From Shinisaurus crocodilurus (Eukaryota > Chordata > Lepidosauria > Squamata > Shinisauridae), in assembly GCA_021292165.1 (NCBI GenBank), contig CM037878.1, positions 284,589,744 through 284,653,743 of the forward strand: 64,000 bases of DNA, written 5' to 3'. Within the stretch, counting starts at the first letter, position 1; each line of letters starts with the position of its first letter. The translations under genes and the position numbers were made by a program. Shown piece by piece: positions 10,314 to 19,589 of this stretch. The notes beneath the pieces are model-generated. The model was not told where the DNA came from and made no database searches. It saw only the letters and a program-made list of their open reading frames with translations.

Positions 10314-11655
10314 TCTGGGGCTGCCTTCTCTTCCCCACCCCCTTCATGTTTAGGGAATCTTCCCCCTCTGACCACATTTGCATACCAGATATTATAACCC
10401 TGTTTATATGATGATTTGTTCTTGGATGAAAGAAGGGTGAATCAAGAGCTCCTGACCTTGCCAGGGGTGGACGTTGTTGACTTGTTCTCAGTTGGCTTTG
10501 GTTTCAGATTCAGCTGTTGAATTTGTAAGCAAACCAGAGATTGACAGACGAGTTCAAGGATGGTGATCCAAGGGTTACACACAGGGCCTAATTATGTTGT
10601 CTGCCTCTTGTTCTGGATAAAATGAATGGCTACTGATGTATCCTGAACTGTATACACTTAGAGTGAAAACCGAGACACATAATTGAGACTTTTAAATGTT
10701 GTTTGAATTAAATGTTCCAGTGATACAAGGTAAGAATATCAGGGGATAGTCTTGGTTGTTAACTATTCAGTTTGGAACTGCAACATGAAATGTAACTAAA
10801 AGAAGAAAGAGAATGAGATTCAGTCTGATTGAATTCTTATCCGAGGATCTGTGAAGAAATGGTTTCTAGGAGGATTATTGACTGGCATATTCCGTCTTCT
10901 AGCAGGCTCACCCACTGAGACAGACTCATTACTGGGGACGCTTGCTGAGCGAAATTAAGATGTCCAGTAGAACAGATAGATTCATGCGTGATGGCTCTGG
11001 ACAGCTAAGTTGGCAGCAAAGAAAGCCATGAAATGTGAACACAGACATCAAATAACTTACTTTTTATGTATAAATAGATGCCCACAGTTGAGTGTTTGTT
11101 TGTAGATATCGATATAGTCATATACGTTGCATTGGGTGTCCAAAATCTGAAGAATGTCGGCATTTACCTGTGACTGTTGTTACTCCCAATCTAATTTTGT
11201 GAATATCTGAAAACTCAAGAGATAATGTTGCTGAGTATAGCCAGTCCCGTCTGTGTGATTGTCAACATTGACTGGTGTGAGCCTGACAAAGGGGGAATGT
11301 TCAGGCATTCACAAAATTTGTGTAGGACTGCCAGCGTTGAGATGTGAATGTCAACATGCACCAAATGTTAGATATTCACTGTAACAGATGTACACGCACA
11401 CATGTGCATATATATATATATAAGAATATATATATTCTTGTGTTTATGCATATATAGGATAGATCTATGTATATATGGAACTGAACATTCACAAATGCTG
11501 TATATGTATATGTTGTACCATGCTATACATATGAATAAGTGGCCCATCATTCTAATTTCATGCACAGCTGCACTATAACCATTGTGGGTTTATAAGGTCA
11601 CACTTCATAGATGCATGTCTCACTTGGCTTCATTCATGTTTCCATATGTATGTAG
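10314..11655. other. Unique intron preceding the cassette exon
   Basis: AT-rich unique-looking sequence with no gene. An inverted AT tract (GTGCATATATATATATATAA...TATATATTCTTG) lies at 11404-11440. A TGCATG motif at 11612 lies close to the exon and is listed separately. Confidence 0.5.
11612..11617 (+). promoter_or_regulatory. TGCATG motif upstream of cassette exon (possible RBFOX site)
   Basis: TGCATG, the DNA form of the RBFOX-binding UGCAUG, lies 38 nt upstream of the cassette acceptor. In studied genes, RBFOX bound upstream of a cassette usually favours skipping. The sequence match is certain; binding is inference. Confidence 0.45.
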
Positions 11656-11754
11656 AAACATAGCAAAGCAGACATTCCTAGAGACATTGCAGGACAACCT
11701 CATTGAGATGGACATTCTCACCTCCTCCCGACATGATGGTGCTTACAGTGATGG
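11656..11754 (+). CDS. TENM4: Teneurin-4 cassette exon, cytoplasmic domain (99 bp)
   Basis: This exon encodes 33 residues of the N-terminal cytoplasmic domain of teneurin-4, a type II single-pass synaptic adhesion protein. The peptide runs Asn-Ile-Ala-Lys-Gln-Thr-Phe-Leu, then [12 protein letters not shown] and [10 protein letters not shown]. From memory, human TENM4 has the same 33-residue stretch with a handful of substitutions, while TENM2 and TENM3 join LETR directly to HFLFK. The exon begins with the third base of an Arg codon after the acceptor TATGTATGTAG and ends with GG before the donor gtacgt, so both junctions are phase 2 and the 99 bp can be skipped without a frameshift. The polypyrimidine tract is weak, as in many regulated exons. 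Acceptors at CAAAG or CAGACA just downstream are possible but would lose the matching Asn-(Leu/Ile) start and the phase. Confidence 0.9.
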
Positions 11755-11813
11755 GTACGTTGACGCTTAACGTGGTCTTTCCTGTTTTACTTGTGCAGTC
11801 ACTCGCTGATCCT

Positions 11814-11819
11814 TGCATG
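11814..11819 (+). promoter_or_regulatory. TGCATG motif downstream of cassette exon (possible RBFOX site)
   Basis: TGCATG 60 nt after the cassette donor, the position from which RBFOX proteins usually promote inclusion of a cassette exon. Paired with a motif upstream of the exon and another at 13902-13907. Binding is inferred. Confidence 0.5.
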
Positions 11820-12297
11820 ACAAATGATCTAATTCCCCCCCCCCACTTCCTATCTTGAATAATCTGACCCCGCCCCTATTTTCCTTTCTTCTCCCGCTCA
11901 AGGAAAAGGTGTAATGAAAACAATGAGGTACTTGAGTATCTGGAACACAAATTGTCCTGTACATATTAATGGCAGCCTCGTTAATATGCTGATCCATAGC
12001 ATCTCATTGGCTCCCTCCTGACACCTTGGAAATCATTTCACTAACACAGAGGCAACAGTAGCACTTCAGCAGGCTAACACATACCACTATGTTTGCTTTG
12101 CATTTCATTTTGAAATGGTTTCAATGTCCTAACCTGAGGATTTTCAGGTTTGTTGTCTGAACTTTGGGGGAAATGTCTTTGTGCCTTTTTGACAATTGTG
12201 ACTGCTCTCTTCAACAGCACTTCTTCCATGTTTATTTTTTACCTAGGGGAAATAGAATGCTTTGTGCCCCTGTGGGTCCCTCACCCTTTTAAAAATA

Positions 12298-12433
12298 CAG
12301 GGCTCTCCAACCTTGGGTCCCCAGATGTTACTGGACTACAGCTCCCAGAATCCCTTGCCATTAGCCATGCTGGCTGGATATGCTGGGAGCTGTAGGCCAG
12401 CAACATCTGGGGACCCAAGGTTGGAGAGCCCTG
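12298..12433. mobile_element. hAT miniature element, CAGGGCTCTCC subfamily
   Basis: 136-bp foldback from CAGGGCTCTCCAACCTTGGG to CCCAAGGTTGGAGAGCCCTG; the arms read GTTACTGGACTACAGCTCCC rather than the TTTTTGGCCTACAACTCC of the sister subfamily. The flanks taaaaata and aattagta no longer match, so the insertion is older or rearranged. Confidence 0.85.
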
Positions 12434-12560
12434 AATTAGTACAATGACAATGATCAAACTAATTTTAACTCAGAACAGCTTATTATTTGTCTGGTCCCAG
12501 GGATATGATCTTGAGGGCAGATGCTACAGCAGCTTTTCTGAGGCTAAGCAGATCCAGCTA

Positions 12561-12912
12561 GGGATGTGTGCGGATCTCGTTTGCGGGGTGGAAGTCCAGC
12601 GAACTCGCCGGGCTCGACCCCCGCCCCCCGAGCTCCACACGACCTACCTGCTTCCCCGGCTCGGCTCGCGTTCTCCCGAGCTGAGCAAGCGACTTCCGGG
12701 TTCCCGGAGCAAATTGTTATGCGCAAGTTCTGCAAATTGCAGCCGCTTTTAACGTATCTTATGCCATTTTCTATGTAAAAAGCACTCCAGAGGGAACCCA
12801 GAAGTCCGGCGTGCACCTTGGCTAGCGCTCGCTTTTGACCCAGCTTGGCAGGCGCAGCAGCAGCACTCCCCGAGCACACCGCGAGTCAGTTGGTGGGCGG
12901 ATCGCCCACCAC
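12561..12912. mobile_element. Foldback element, GGGATGTG family
   Basis: Starts TAGGGATGTGTGCGGATCTCG and ends at the hairpin GGCGGATCGCCCACCAC followed by TA. The middle, with TTATGCGCAAGTTCTGCAAATT and ACGTATCTTATGCCATTTTC, is related to the palindromic core seen at 14514 and 19777. GC-rich arms give spurious frames on both strands. Confidence 0.7.
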
Positions 12913-13901
12913 TATCCCGGACTGGTCAGTATCGGGATGGGAAACAGCACACATAGGATTTGAAGGCAATCTTGGGTTCCACAGAAGAAAGGCAGGATGT
13001 CAATGAAATAAAATATCAGTTATTACTATGTGTTTATTAAATTACCAATCTAACTGCAGCTTTGCATTGCGAACTGATTTTTTTAAGCACTCCAAGTAGG
13101 ACTAACATTGGATGCAACCCACCATGCGCATAACAATTTGCTTTTTAGACCATATATCAATGGTCTATTTAGCTCAGTGTTCTGACTATTGGGGCTGTCC
13201 AACCAGCTGCCACAGGGAGGTTCAGCAAGGATGTCATGGTGGCAACCAGGAGGTCATGCGAACACAGGGATGGATCACTGACATAACCTTTCCCGCGCTC
13301 ACTGGTTCTTCCCTGCAAATTCCATATTAAGTCTCCAAGCTAGGCAGGAGGGACTACCTGTGGTGGCATCCACGGGAAAGAATCAGTAGGATAAGAGCAA
13401 CCACTTCTGCCCCCCGATTCTTCCTTACATATAACCCCTCCCCCAAACCCACTTCAATCTTTTGAGGAAAACATGGGTTTGGGAATCCCCATGTTTTCCT
13501 TGTAATGTGTGGTTCTATGTAATGGACTTACTACGGAGAAAGGACTTACTACGGAGAAAGATTGTATGTACAGTAAGTTATGTACACATCAGCCACAGGG
13601 GCACTGAAAGTCCAGCAGAAGCAAAATCCCTGTGACAAAAGGGCAGTAGTGCAAATATAACCCTCCCCGCTACACTCCGTACAGTGTGATAACATTTGCG
13701 GGTACATACATGCAATCTACTTAATTTGTGCTCAAAGTATCTCATCTCACTTGCAGCATCAGCCCTCTTACGGAGGCAGGGCATAGGGTTGGTGTTGTCT
13801 CCAGTCTTACTTTTTTATTTTTAATGTATGTATTTTGTTTCTTCCTTCCCCCACCCCATCCTTTTTTATTATTATTATTTTAAGAAATTCTTTCTCTTCA
13901 A

Positions 13902-13907
13902 TGCATG
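13902..13907 (+). promoter_or_regulatory. TGCATG motif upstream of transmembrane exon
   Basis: TGCATG 108 nt upstream of the exon at 14016. It may be part of the same RBFOX-type arrangement as the motifs around the cassette, or chance. Confidence 0.3.
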
Positions 13908-14015
13908 GTGCTGGTTTCTTGTTTTTGTTTTTAACCAAGGCTGCTGTGCCTAAAACCTTCGTCATGGTTTTATATGTTAGACAGTCGATTTCTCTCTCTC
14001 TCTTTCTTTCCACAG

Positions 14016-14251
14016 GCACTTCCTGTTCAAACCAGGAGGCACCTCTCCCCTCTTTTGTACAACCTCTCCAGGATATCCTTTGACGTCCAGCACTGTGTAT
14101 TCACCTCCCCCTCGGCCTCTTCCCAGAAGTACGTTTTCTAGGCCAGCCTTTAACCTGAAGAAGCCCTATAAATACTGTACCTGGAAATGCGCTGCCTTGA
14201 GTGCCATTATCATCTCGGTCACGCTGGTGATTCTGCTGGCATATTTTATTG
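14016..14251 (+). CDS. TENM4: Teneurin-4 transmembrane exon (236 bp)
   Basis: Encodes 78 full codons beginning [13 protein letters not shown], then the proline-rich run [15 protein letters not shown] and [11 protein letters not shown], followed by a hydrophobic helix of about 21 residues ending ILLAYFI. The proline-rich segment lies just inside the membrane in teneurins and resembles SH3-binding sites described in the family; the helix is the single type II transmembrane segment. The first G completes a Gly codon with the cassette exon (phase 2), or an Arg codon if the cassette is skipped; the last G starts an Ala codon completed at 58407 (phase 1). Acceptor is strong (CTCTCTTTCTTTCCACAG), donor gtaagc. 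The residues fit TENM4 better than TENM2 or TENM3, whose helix and flanks I remember as more different. No stop or frameshift. Confidence 0.95.
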
Positions 14252-14513
14252 GTAAGCTTTTCCTTCCATTCCCCCCCCCCCCCATTTCTTCCATGCTCCT
14301 TGACCTTTTTGGTATCCTGTGCAAATGCTGGGAGACACAAACACTGCTGTGTGCCCTCAGTGACATGGGGTGGAAATTTTTCCACTGCTTTATTTTTCCC
14401 GAGGGAAATTTCCATTTCATAAGTTCTTTAGTAACAGGAATGGATGCCAAATGCAAATACAATATTAGGGAAGATTTGCAGTCTCAAAGTTGTAAATGAG
14501 TGGTTGGCAACTA

Positions 14514-14827
14514 GGGATGTGCGAGGATTTCGTTAGAGGGTGGAAATCTGACAAACTGGCTGGGCTCGGACCCCCCCCCCCGAACTCTGTCCCACTTACC
14601 TTCTTCCCCGGCTTGACTCATGTTCTCCTGGGTTGAGTCAGGGAAGCAATTTCTGGGTTCCCGGCGGGCCGCTGTTTACGTAGAGAATGCTGTAAGATAC
14701 GCCAAAATCGGCCGCCATTTGCGCAAGTTACACAAATGGCAGCCACTTTTGGCATATCTTACAGCATTCTTTATGTAAACAGCGGCCCGCTGAGAACCCG
14801 GAAGTCCAACAAGTGGTGAGGCGCGTG
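14514..14827. mobile_element. Foldback element, GGGATGTG family
   Basis: TAGGGATGTGCGAGGATTTCG start, then a long palindrome: GCGGGCCGCTGTTTACGTAG...TTATGTAAACAGCGGCCCGC with TAAGATACGCCAAAATCGGC opposite AGCCACTTTTGGCATATCTT. A second TAGGGATGTGCAC begins at about 14828, so two elements may abut or the copy may be rearranged. TA flanks the left end. Confidence 0.7.
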
Positions 14828-14959
14828 TAGGGATGTGCACATTTGCCTCACACGGGCGTAGCGGGCCAAAAGGGTGTGGAGAATCCACTTGTGCTGACCG
14901 TGTGTTAACTTCCAGGAAGCAGGTAGATAATTCAAGAGGGCATGCGCATCAGTAAATAT

Positions 14960-16372
14960 TAAAAAGTGTTCCAATACAAAGTTTATCCATATAATAACCT
15001 CCTCCCAAAAAGAGGCAATTATTGGTCATAGCGAAAACTTAAAAGAAGTATTACCTGAGTTACACCTCCAGTAATTAGTTGACTTACACAAACCCTTATT
15101 AAAGAGATGTTAAGGCGTCTAATAGACACGGAACAAGAATTTTTGCTGAATAAGAGATAACCTGAGATCCATAGACACTTCAAATACAGACGCTAAAGCA
15201 GTCTGTACTTATTATAAATAATAAGTATTTATAAACAAGGATCGTGGGTCGATATAACTGATCAGCCTCGATAAGTGCTTCCAATAGTGAAGGAGACTTT
15301 AAAAGCAGCAGGGCCAAACCTAGATTCTAACAAATGTTGCAATTGCAAGTATTGCCATTCAGCCATAACAGGCAAATTGTATTTGGCACACAAAGCCAAG
15401 AATGACAAAAAATCATCAGCACAGCAGCATCCACTAATTGAACAAAGGTGTAAATCAACTTATCCATCCCAGTCCACCACATATACATTTTCTTATCAAT
15501 TATTAAATCTGGATTTCCCCATGGAATCAATTTAGCATGAGAAAATGAATCAAAATGTAATTGATGTGACATGATACACCAGACATCTCTTAACAGCCAT
15601 AACTGTGAGAGGAACCCTATTCATTTTAATGTGCTGAGAACCTAATGCCGTCCATTTGGAGGGTGGATCCAGACAGGAAGATTCCAAAACTGACCAAGGC
15701 TGAAAATCTAATCTAAGTGGAAAAGACAAAAAATTTAGTACAGGCCAACAAATAGGCCTGATGAAATAAAGCAAGATCTGGAAAGACAAACCCACCTTCT
15801 TTAATTGGAAGTTGCATCCTTTTCAAGGATATTCATGGCAGGGAGGAACCCCCACAAAATTTACAGAACAGAGCATTGAGTTTTTGAAAATATTTGTGAG
15901 GCGTAGATAGAGGAATCCCACTATAACATAAACAATCCAAGGTATAATATTAATCTTAAGTGTATTTACCTTACCCTACAAACTCAACTTTAAAGATGCC
16001 CCTCTATCTATATCCTGTGAGATCTCATTAATCAACTTATTCAAATTAGCTTGATCATTTGAGATGTGTCTCTGGGAATAAGTATTCCCAAATAAGTAAT
16101 AAGAAGATCTGGGCACATCAAAATTGCCAGTTAGCTAATACACTATGAGATATGATATCTCCAGTCGGCATCAGTTCAGACTTTTGACCAGTTAATTGAA
16201 CAGCCAGACAAATCACCAAAATTATTGATCAACTGCATCAAAGCTGGAACAGACAACTGGAGTTTTGAGATAAACAATAAAAGATCATCAGCATAAAGAA
16301 TAATTTTAAATTCTAAACAATCATGCACAAAGCTGTGGATACTATTATTCTATCTAGTAGCACACACCAGGG
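14960..16372 (-). mobile_element. 5'-truncated L1 LINE, ORF2 remnant
   Basis: Read on the minus strand, the high-coordinate end encodes a reverse transcriptase segment: KIILYADDLLLFIS at about 16305-16264, with the catalytic YADD box at 16284-16295, then SVPALMQLINNFGDLSG. Downstream (15795-15550, minus) an 81-codon frame reads SFQILLYFIRPICWPVLNF and ESSCLDPPSKW, typical of the region after the palm in L1. Stops and frame changes break the frame throughout and the element is truncated before the N-terminal endonuclease. No function expected. Confidence 0.82.
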
Positions 16373-18290
16373 GTTTCAAACATAAATCAGTCCTGGTGCA
16401 ATCCTAATGTCACCTTCATGGTGTTTTGCAAAGCAAGAGCCAATCTTGTGAATGTGCATTCTTTTTTCCTCCTCTCCTCTATAGCCAAATCTCCCCCCAC
16501 ACCACCCGCAACCCTCCTTTTGTTTCCCGCAACCATGGCTTAAGGTTACATATGCAGTGATGCTATGTATAATCAAGATTCCCGTCTTCTCCAGGACTTG
16601 CAATGAGCCTGGGTTATATCTGCACCAGCCCTAGGATTATCGGTAGTACATTGCCTTGGGATTGGAATCTTCTGCCCTCTACTTATGCTTCTTATACTCC
16701 GTTATGTCATATGCTACTTGTAAATGCATGTGATGGTCATATAGGAGAAACTGAGGCAACTCCATGTACCGGGGAGGCAAACAGTAAAAATATTAAGTGC
16801 CCACGTGGAATGGTGGCAAGTGATGGCTACCATCTTTGTGATTTCTGAATTTCAAGCATCTGAGTGGGGAGACCTGGGGGTTAGAAAAATATTCTGTTAG
16901 TACACAGAGTACCCCAGGTATACAGTTTTGCAACGGGCTATTCATCTTAAGCTCAGTACACATTCTTGCTTCCCTTGTTCTCACCAAAGGGGAGGGGGAG
17001 CATACTTATTAAGTGAATGGAACTGCTCAAGGGGAGCTGGTTGGAAAAGCAGTTTACAGTTTACCACGAAATATGCATCATTTGGGGTAAAATGACAGTA
17101 CGTTTCCCATAAAAGATCTAGCCTATTTTTAAATCTCATGTTGGGGGTCATTGCACCACAGCAGGTAGACGTGGAGAATGGTTCGCTTGTATTTTGAGTT
17201 CAAGGAAGAGTTCAAACATTTTGGGGGAATGGTGGTTCTGTGAAAATAAGAAGGGGTGAGACGTCCAGATGCACAGAGGTATGTTTTATTGAGCCCAGTG
17301 TGCTTCATTCAAATTCTTCAAAGGCACTCTTAGGCATGAATGCTTTTTAGTCTATGGTCTCCAATCTCAGTTGCAAAATAAGTCTGAAAGATATTTGCAG
17401 CTCCAAACTCAGTTGCAAAAAAATTGTGAAATGTAATGCGGAATTATTTTCCGACAGAGTTTGGATAATATAAACTGAACTGTGTCAAACCTGAGAGTAC
17501 CCCTGAAGAAGAATTCCATTCAACAAGTCTTAGGCTTAATAAAGCAGACTTTTATGCAACTGGAGTTTTCATCCCTTCTTATTTGGTGCCTTCTCACTTT
17601 TCCTTTTCGAATTATGCTTCTGCAACTCCTAAGCTGAGTTCTTAACTGTTGATGTCTGTTTCCCTGTGCTGAGAGACCAAGTTGCTAATTCAGGCTCAAT
17701 TTCATACTTGTTTTCATTCTTAAAAAATAATAATCCCAGAACCTTAAAAAAAAAAAAAGAAAGATGGGATAAGCTATTTTGCTTTCATTATGCTCCTAGG
17801 ATTCTAAGCACAAGTGAAGGCGCTTGTTCTCATGCAGTACAATCAAGCTGTCTCTTTTGATTTTGCAGTCACTTCCTCCAAGCTATTGATCTATAAAACG
17901 TTAGTGCTGTAACTTGCTACATGTCTCACATAAGAGCTGAAAGGGGAGATACCTGCTTCCGTTCAGTATGCATGCAGTTGGTTACTAACACAGATGATCT
18001 CTTCTGTGGTTGTTCTCTTTCGTTGATGTTTCTTTAATGAGTGATTCTTCCTCTCTTCCTCCCCCCCTCCCCCCCGCGGATTAGAATCATTCTTTCAGTC
18101 ACCTTTTTAGTGTGTGCTGTAATAGAATCAGAAATGATTAATCAACTAGCATTAAATTGATAGTAGCTTGATGGAATGTACAGTCACCTTTCATCATTTG
18201 CGAAGTATGTTCAGCCCTGGTGCCCCATTTATCTTGCGCTATCCTTATGCACCAAGCAGACATTTGGACATTATCTCTGTGTGTCAGAGG
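16373..18290. other. Intron without recognised gene
   Basis: Unique-looking sequence. It includes a strong acceptor-like site, TCTCTTTTGATTTTGCAG at 17851-17868, but the sequence after it is stopped in all three frames within about 20 codons, and TENM4 needs no exon here. An A-rich run lies near 17747-17760 and a C-rich run at 18060-18076. Confidence 0.5.
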
Positions 18291-19242
18291 CAGGGATGTT
18301 GAAGAGTCCTTGGTCACGATTCGAGTCACGAGTCTTTGGACCCGGGTCTCGAGTCCGAGTCCTTGCTCCAAAATGGTGACTCACGAGTCACGAGTCCTGA
18401 GTCACTCCCAAAACTGACTCCACGAGTCCCTATTAAAATCAGTGGGGTTTCCCCCCGACAAAATAAGGCTACTTCAGATGTGTGGCTTAAATAAGTTCTA
18501 TGCACAAGTGTGCCTTTTTATTTCAAAACTCTGCAACTGATTTTGGCAAGAACAGACCAGGCAGACAAACCCAAAATAACCAGGCAGGCAGAGGAGGCAG
18601 GGAACCCCAAAGCAGGCAGGCAGAGGTGTTTGTCTTGGACAATTCAACTGTTGAACTGGTCAAGAAGCGACCAGGCAGGCAGAGGAGGCAGGGAACCCCA
18701 AACAGGCAGATAAGCAGTGCCCTTTGTCTTGGACAATTCAACTGTTGAACTCGTCAAGAAGCGACCAGGCAGGCAGAGGAGGCAGGGAACCCCAAACAGG
18801 CAGATAAGCAGTGCCCTTTGTCTTGGACAATTCAACTGTTGAACTGGTCAAGAAGAGACCAGGCAGGCAGAGGAGGCAGGGAACCCCAAACAGGCAGGCA
18901 GAGGCAGCCAAACCCAAAATGTCTGACCCTAACTCTAAGCCCCCACAACAACAAATCAATCAAAATAAATCTCAACACATGGTTGGGGCTGCGCTCCTAG
19001 TAGCTGTCCATAGTGGCCGAGCAGCGGCGCGCCTCGCTTCCATGCGCTCTTGACCGGTGATCGTGCTCCTCTCCACTCCTGGCACAGCCCAGGGATGTTG
19101 ACGAGTCCTTGGTCTCGAGTCCCGAGTCGAGTCTCGAGTCCCATTAAAAATATTGGGACTCGAGTCAGAGGGGGGACTGAGTCAGAGGGGGGACTCAGTC
19201 CGACTCACGAGTTGAGTCCTCGAGTCCGAGTCCCCATCCCTG
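18291..19242. mobile_element. hAT element with GAGTC-rich ends (952 bp)
   Basis: Ends CAGGGATGTTGAAGAGTCC and GAGTCCCCATCCCTG, with an exact 8-bp duplication gtcagagg at 18283-18290 and 19243-19250. Both ends carry dense ACGAGTC/CGAGTC/GAGTCC repeats, like subterminal transposase-binding motifs. The interior has a 94-bp tandem repeat (separate entry). It lacks a transposase frame; the short open frames on both strands follow the repeats. Confidence 0.9.
18597..18900. repeat. 94-bp tandem repeat inside the hAT element
   Basis: The word TGTCTTGGACAATTCAACTG starts at 18631, 18725 and 18819, a constant 94-bp period, each followed by TTGAACTNGTCAAGAAG and CAGGCAGGCAGAGGAGGCAG. The sister element at 46755-47503 has a single copy. 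Confidence 0.92.
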
Positions 19243-19298
19243 GTCAGAGGAACTTGTTCCTAGTTCATGTAGAACTTTGGCATCTATCAAAAAATAGG

Positions 19299-19330
19299 CA
19301 GCGGTGTGTGTGTGTGTGTGTGTGTGTGTT
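19299..19330. repeat. (GT)n microsatellite
   Basis: About 13 GT repeats ending in TTTGTTTTGC. Confidence 0.95.
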
Positions 19331-19589
19331 TGTTTTGCATCCTACCATGCAAGTGTGATGAACTGATTTATTCTGTGGAATTTGGCATCCTTCTTAGCGC
19401 TCAGCTTTTTCAGAAAAGTTCGTTTCTAGCTCTCATGGTTGCAGGGGGGGAAACTGGATATGTGTGCAAATTCTTCAGGGCAGAGACCATACCTTGGAGT
19501 GAAGTTAGATGTGGTGCTGATCACAGGGTTGCCACTGAAAACCCTGAGTCCCCCTTTCCCTCCCTGTAACATTTAGTAAATAGTGAGAG

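Larger units (their letters stand above)
1..11655 (+). other. TENM4: TENM4 intron upstream of the cassette exon (partial)
   Basis: No coding exon of TENM4 was found here; the preceding exon, expected to end in the codons for a Leu-Glu-Thr-Arg stretch in phase 2, must lie upstream of the window. The interval holds CR1, L2, SINE and hAT copies listed separately. Open frames of 60-257 codons here fall in repeats or in a GC-rich transposon core, lack splice structure and resemble no family I know. The stretches 961-1787, 5036-6905, 7057-7600, 7693-7986 and 10314-11655 show no gene. Confidence 0.8.
11755..14015 (+). other. TENM4: TENM4 intron between cassette and transmembrane exons
   Basis: A 2,261-bp phase 2 intron, donor gtacgt and acceptor tctttctttccacag. 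It carries two transposable elements (12298-12433 and 12561-12912), TGCATG motifs at 11814 and 13902, and a long pyrimidine tract before the acceptor. No additional exon is visible. Confidence 0.85.

Noticed and set aside
13112..13330. 72-codon frame between the two TENM4 exons
   Set aside because: No homology recognised and no splice sites; intron sequence.
17851..17868. Strong splice acceptor-like TCTCTTTTGATTTTGCAG
   Set aside because: All three frames stop soon after, no matching teneurin peptide follows, and TENM4 is already contiguous from 14251 to 58407.
18500..19053. Several 60-82 codon frames with repeated 'GRGGREPQ' or 'GSLPPLPAW' peptides on both strands
   Set aside because: They track the 94-bp tandem repeat of a hAT element, not a coding repeat protein.
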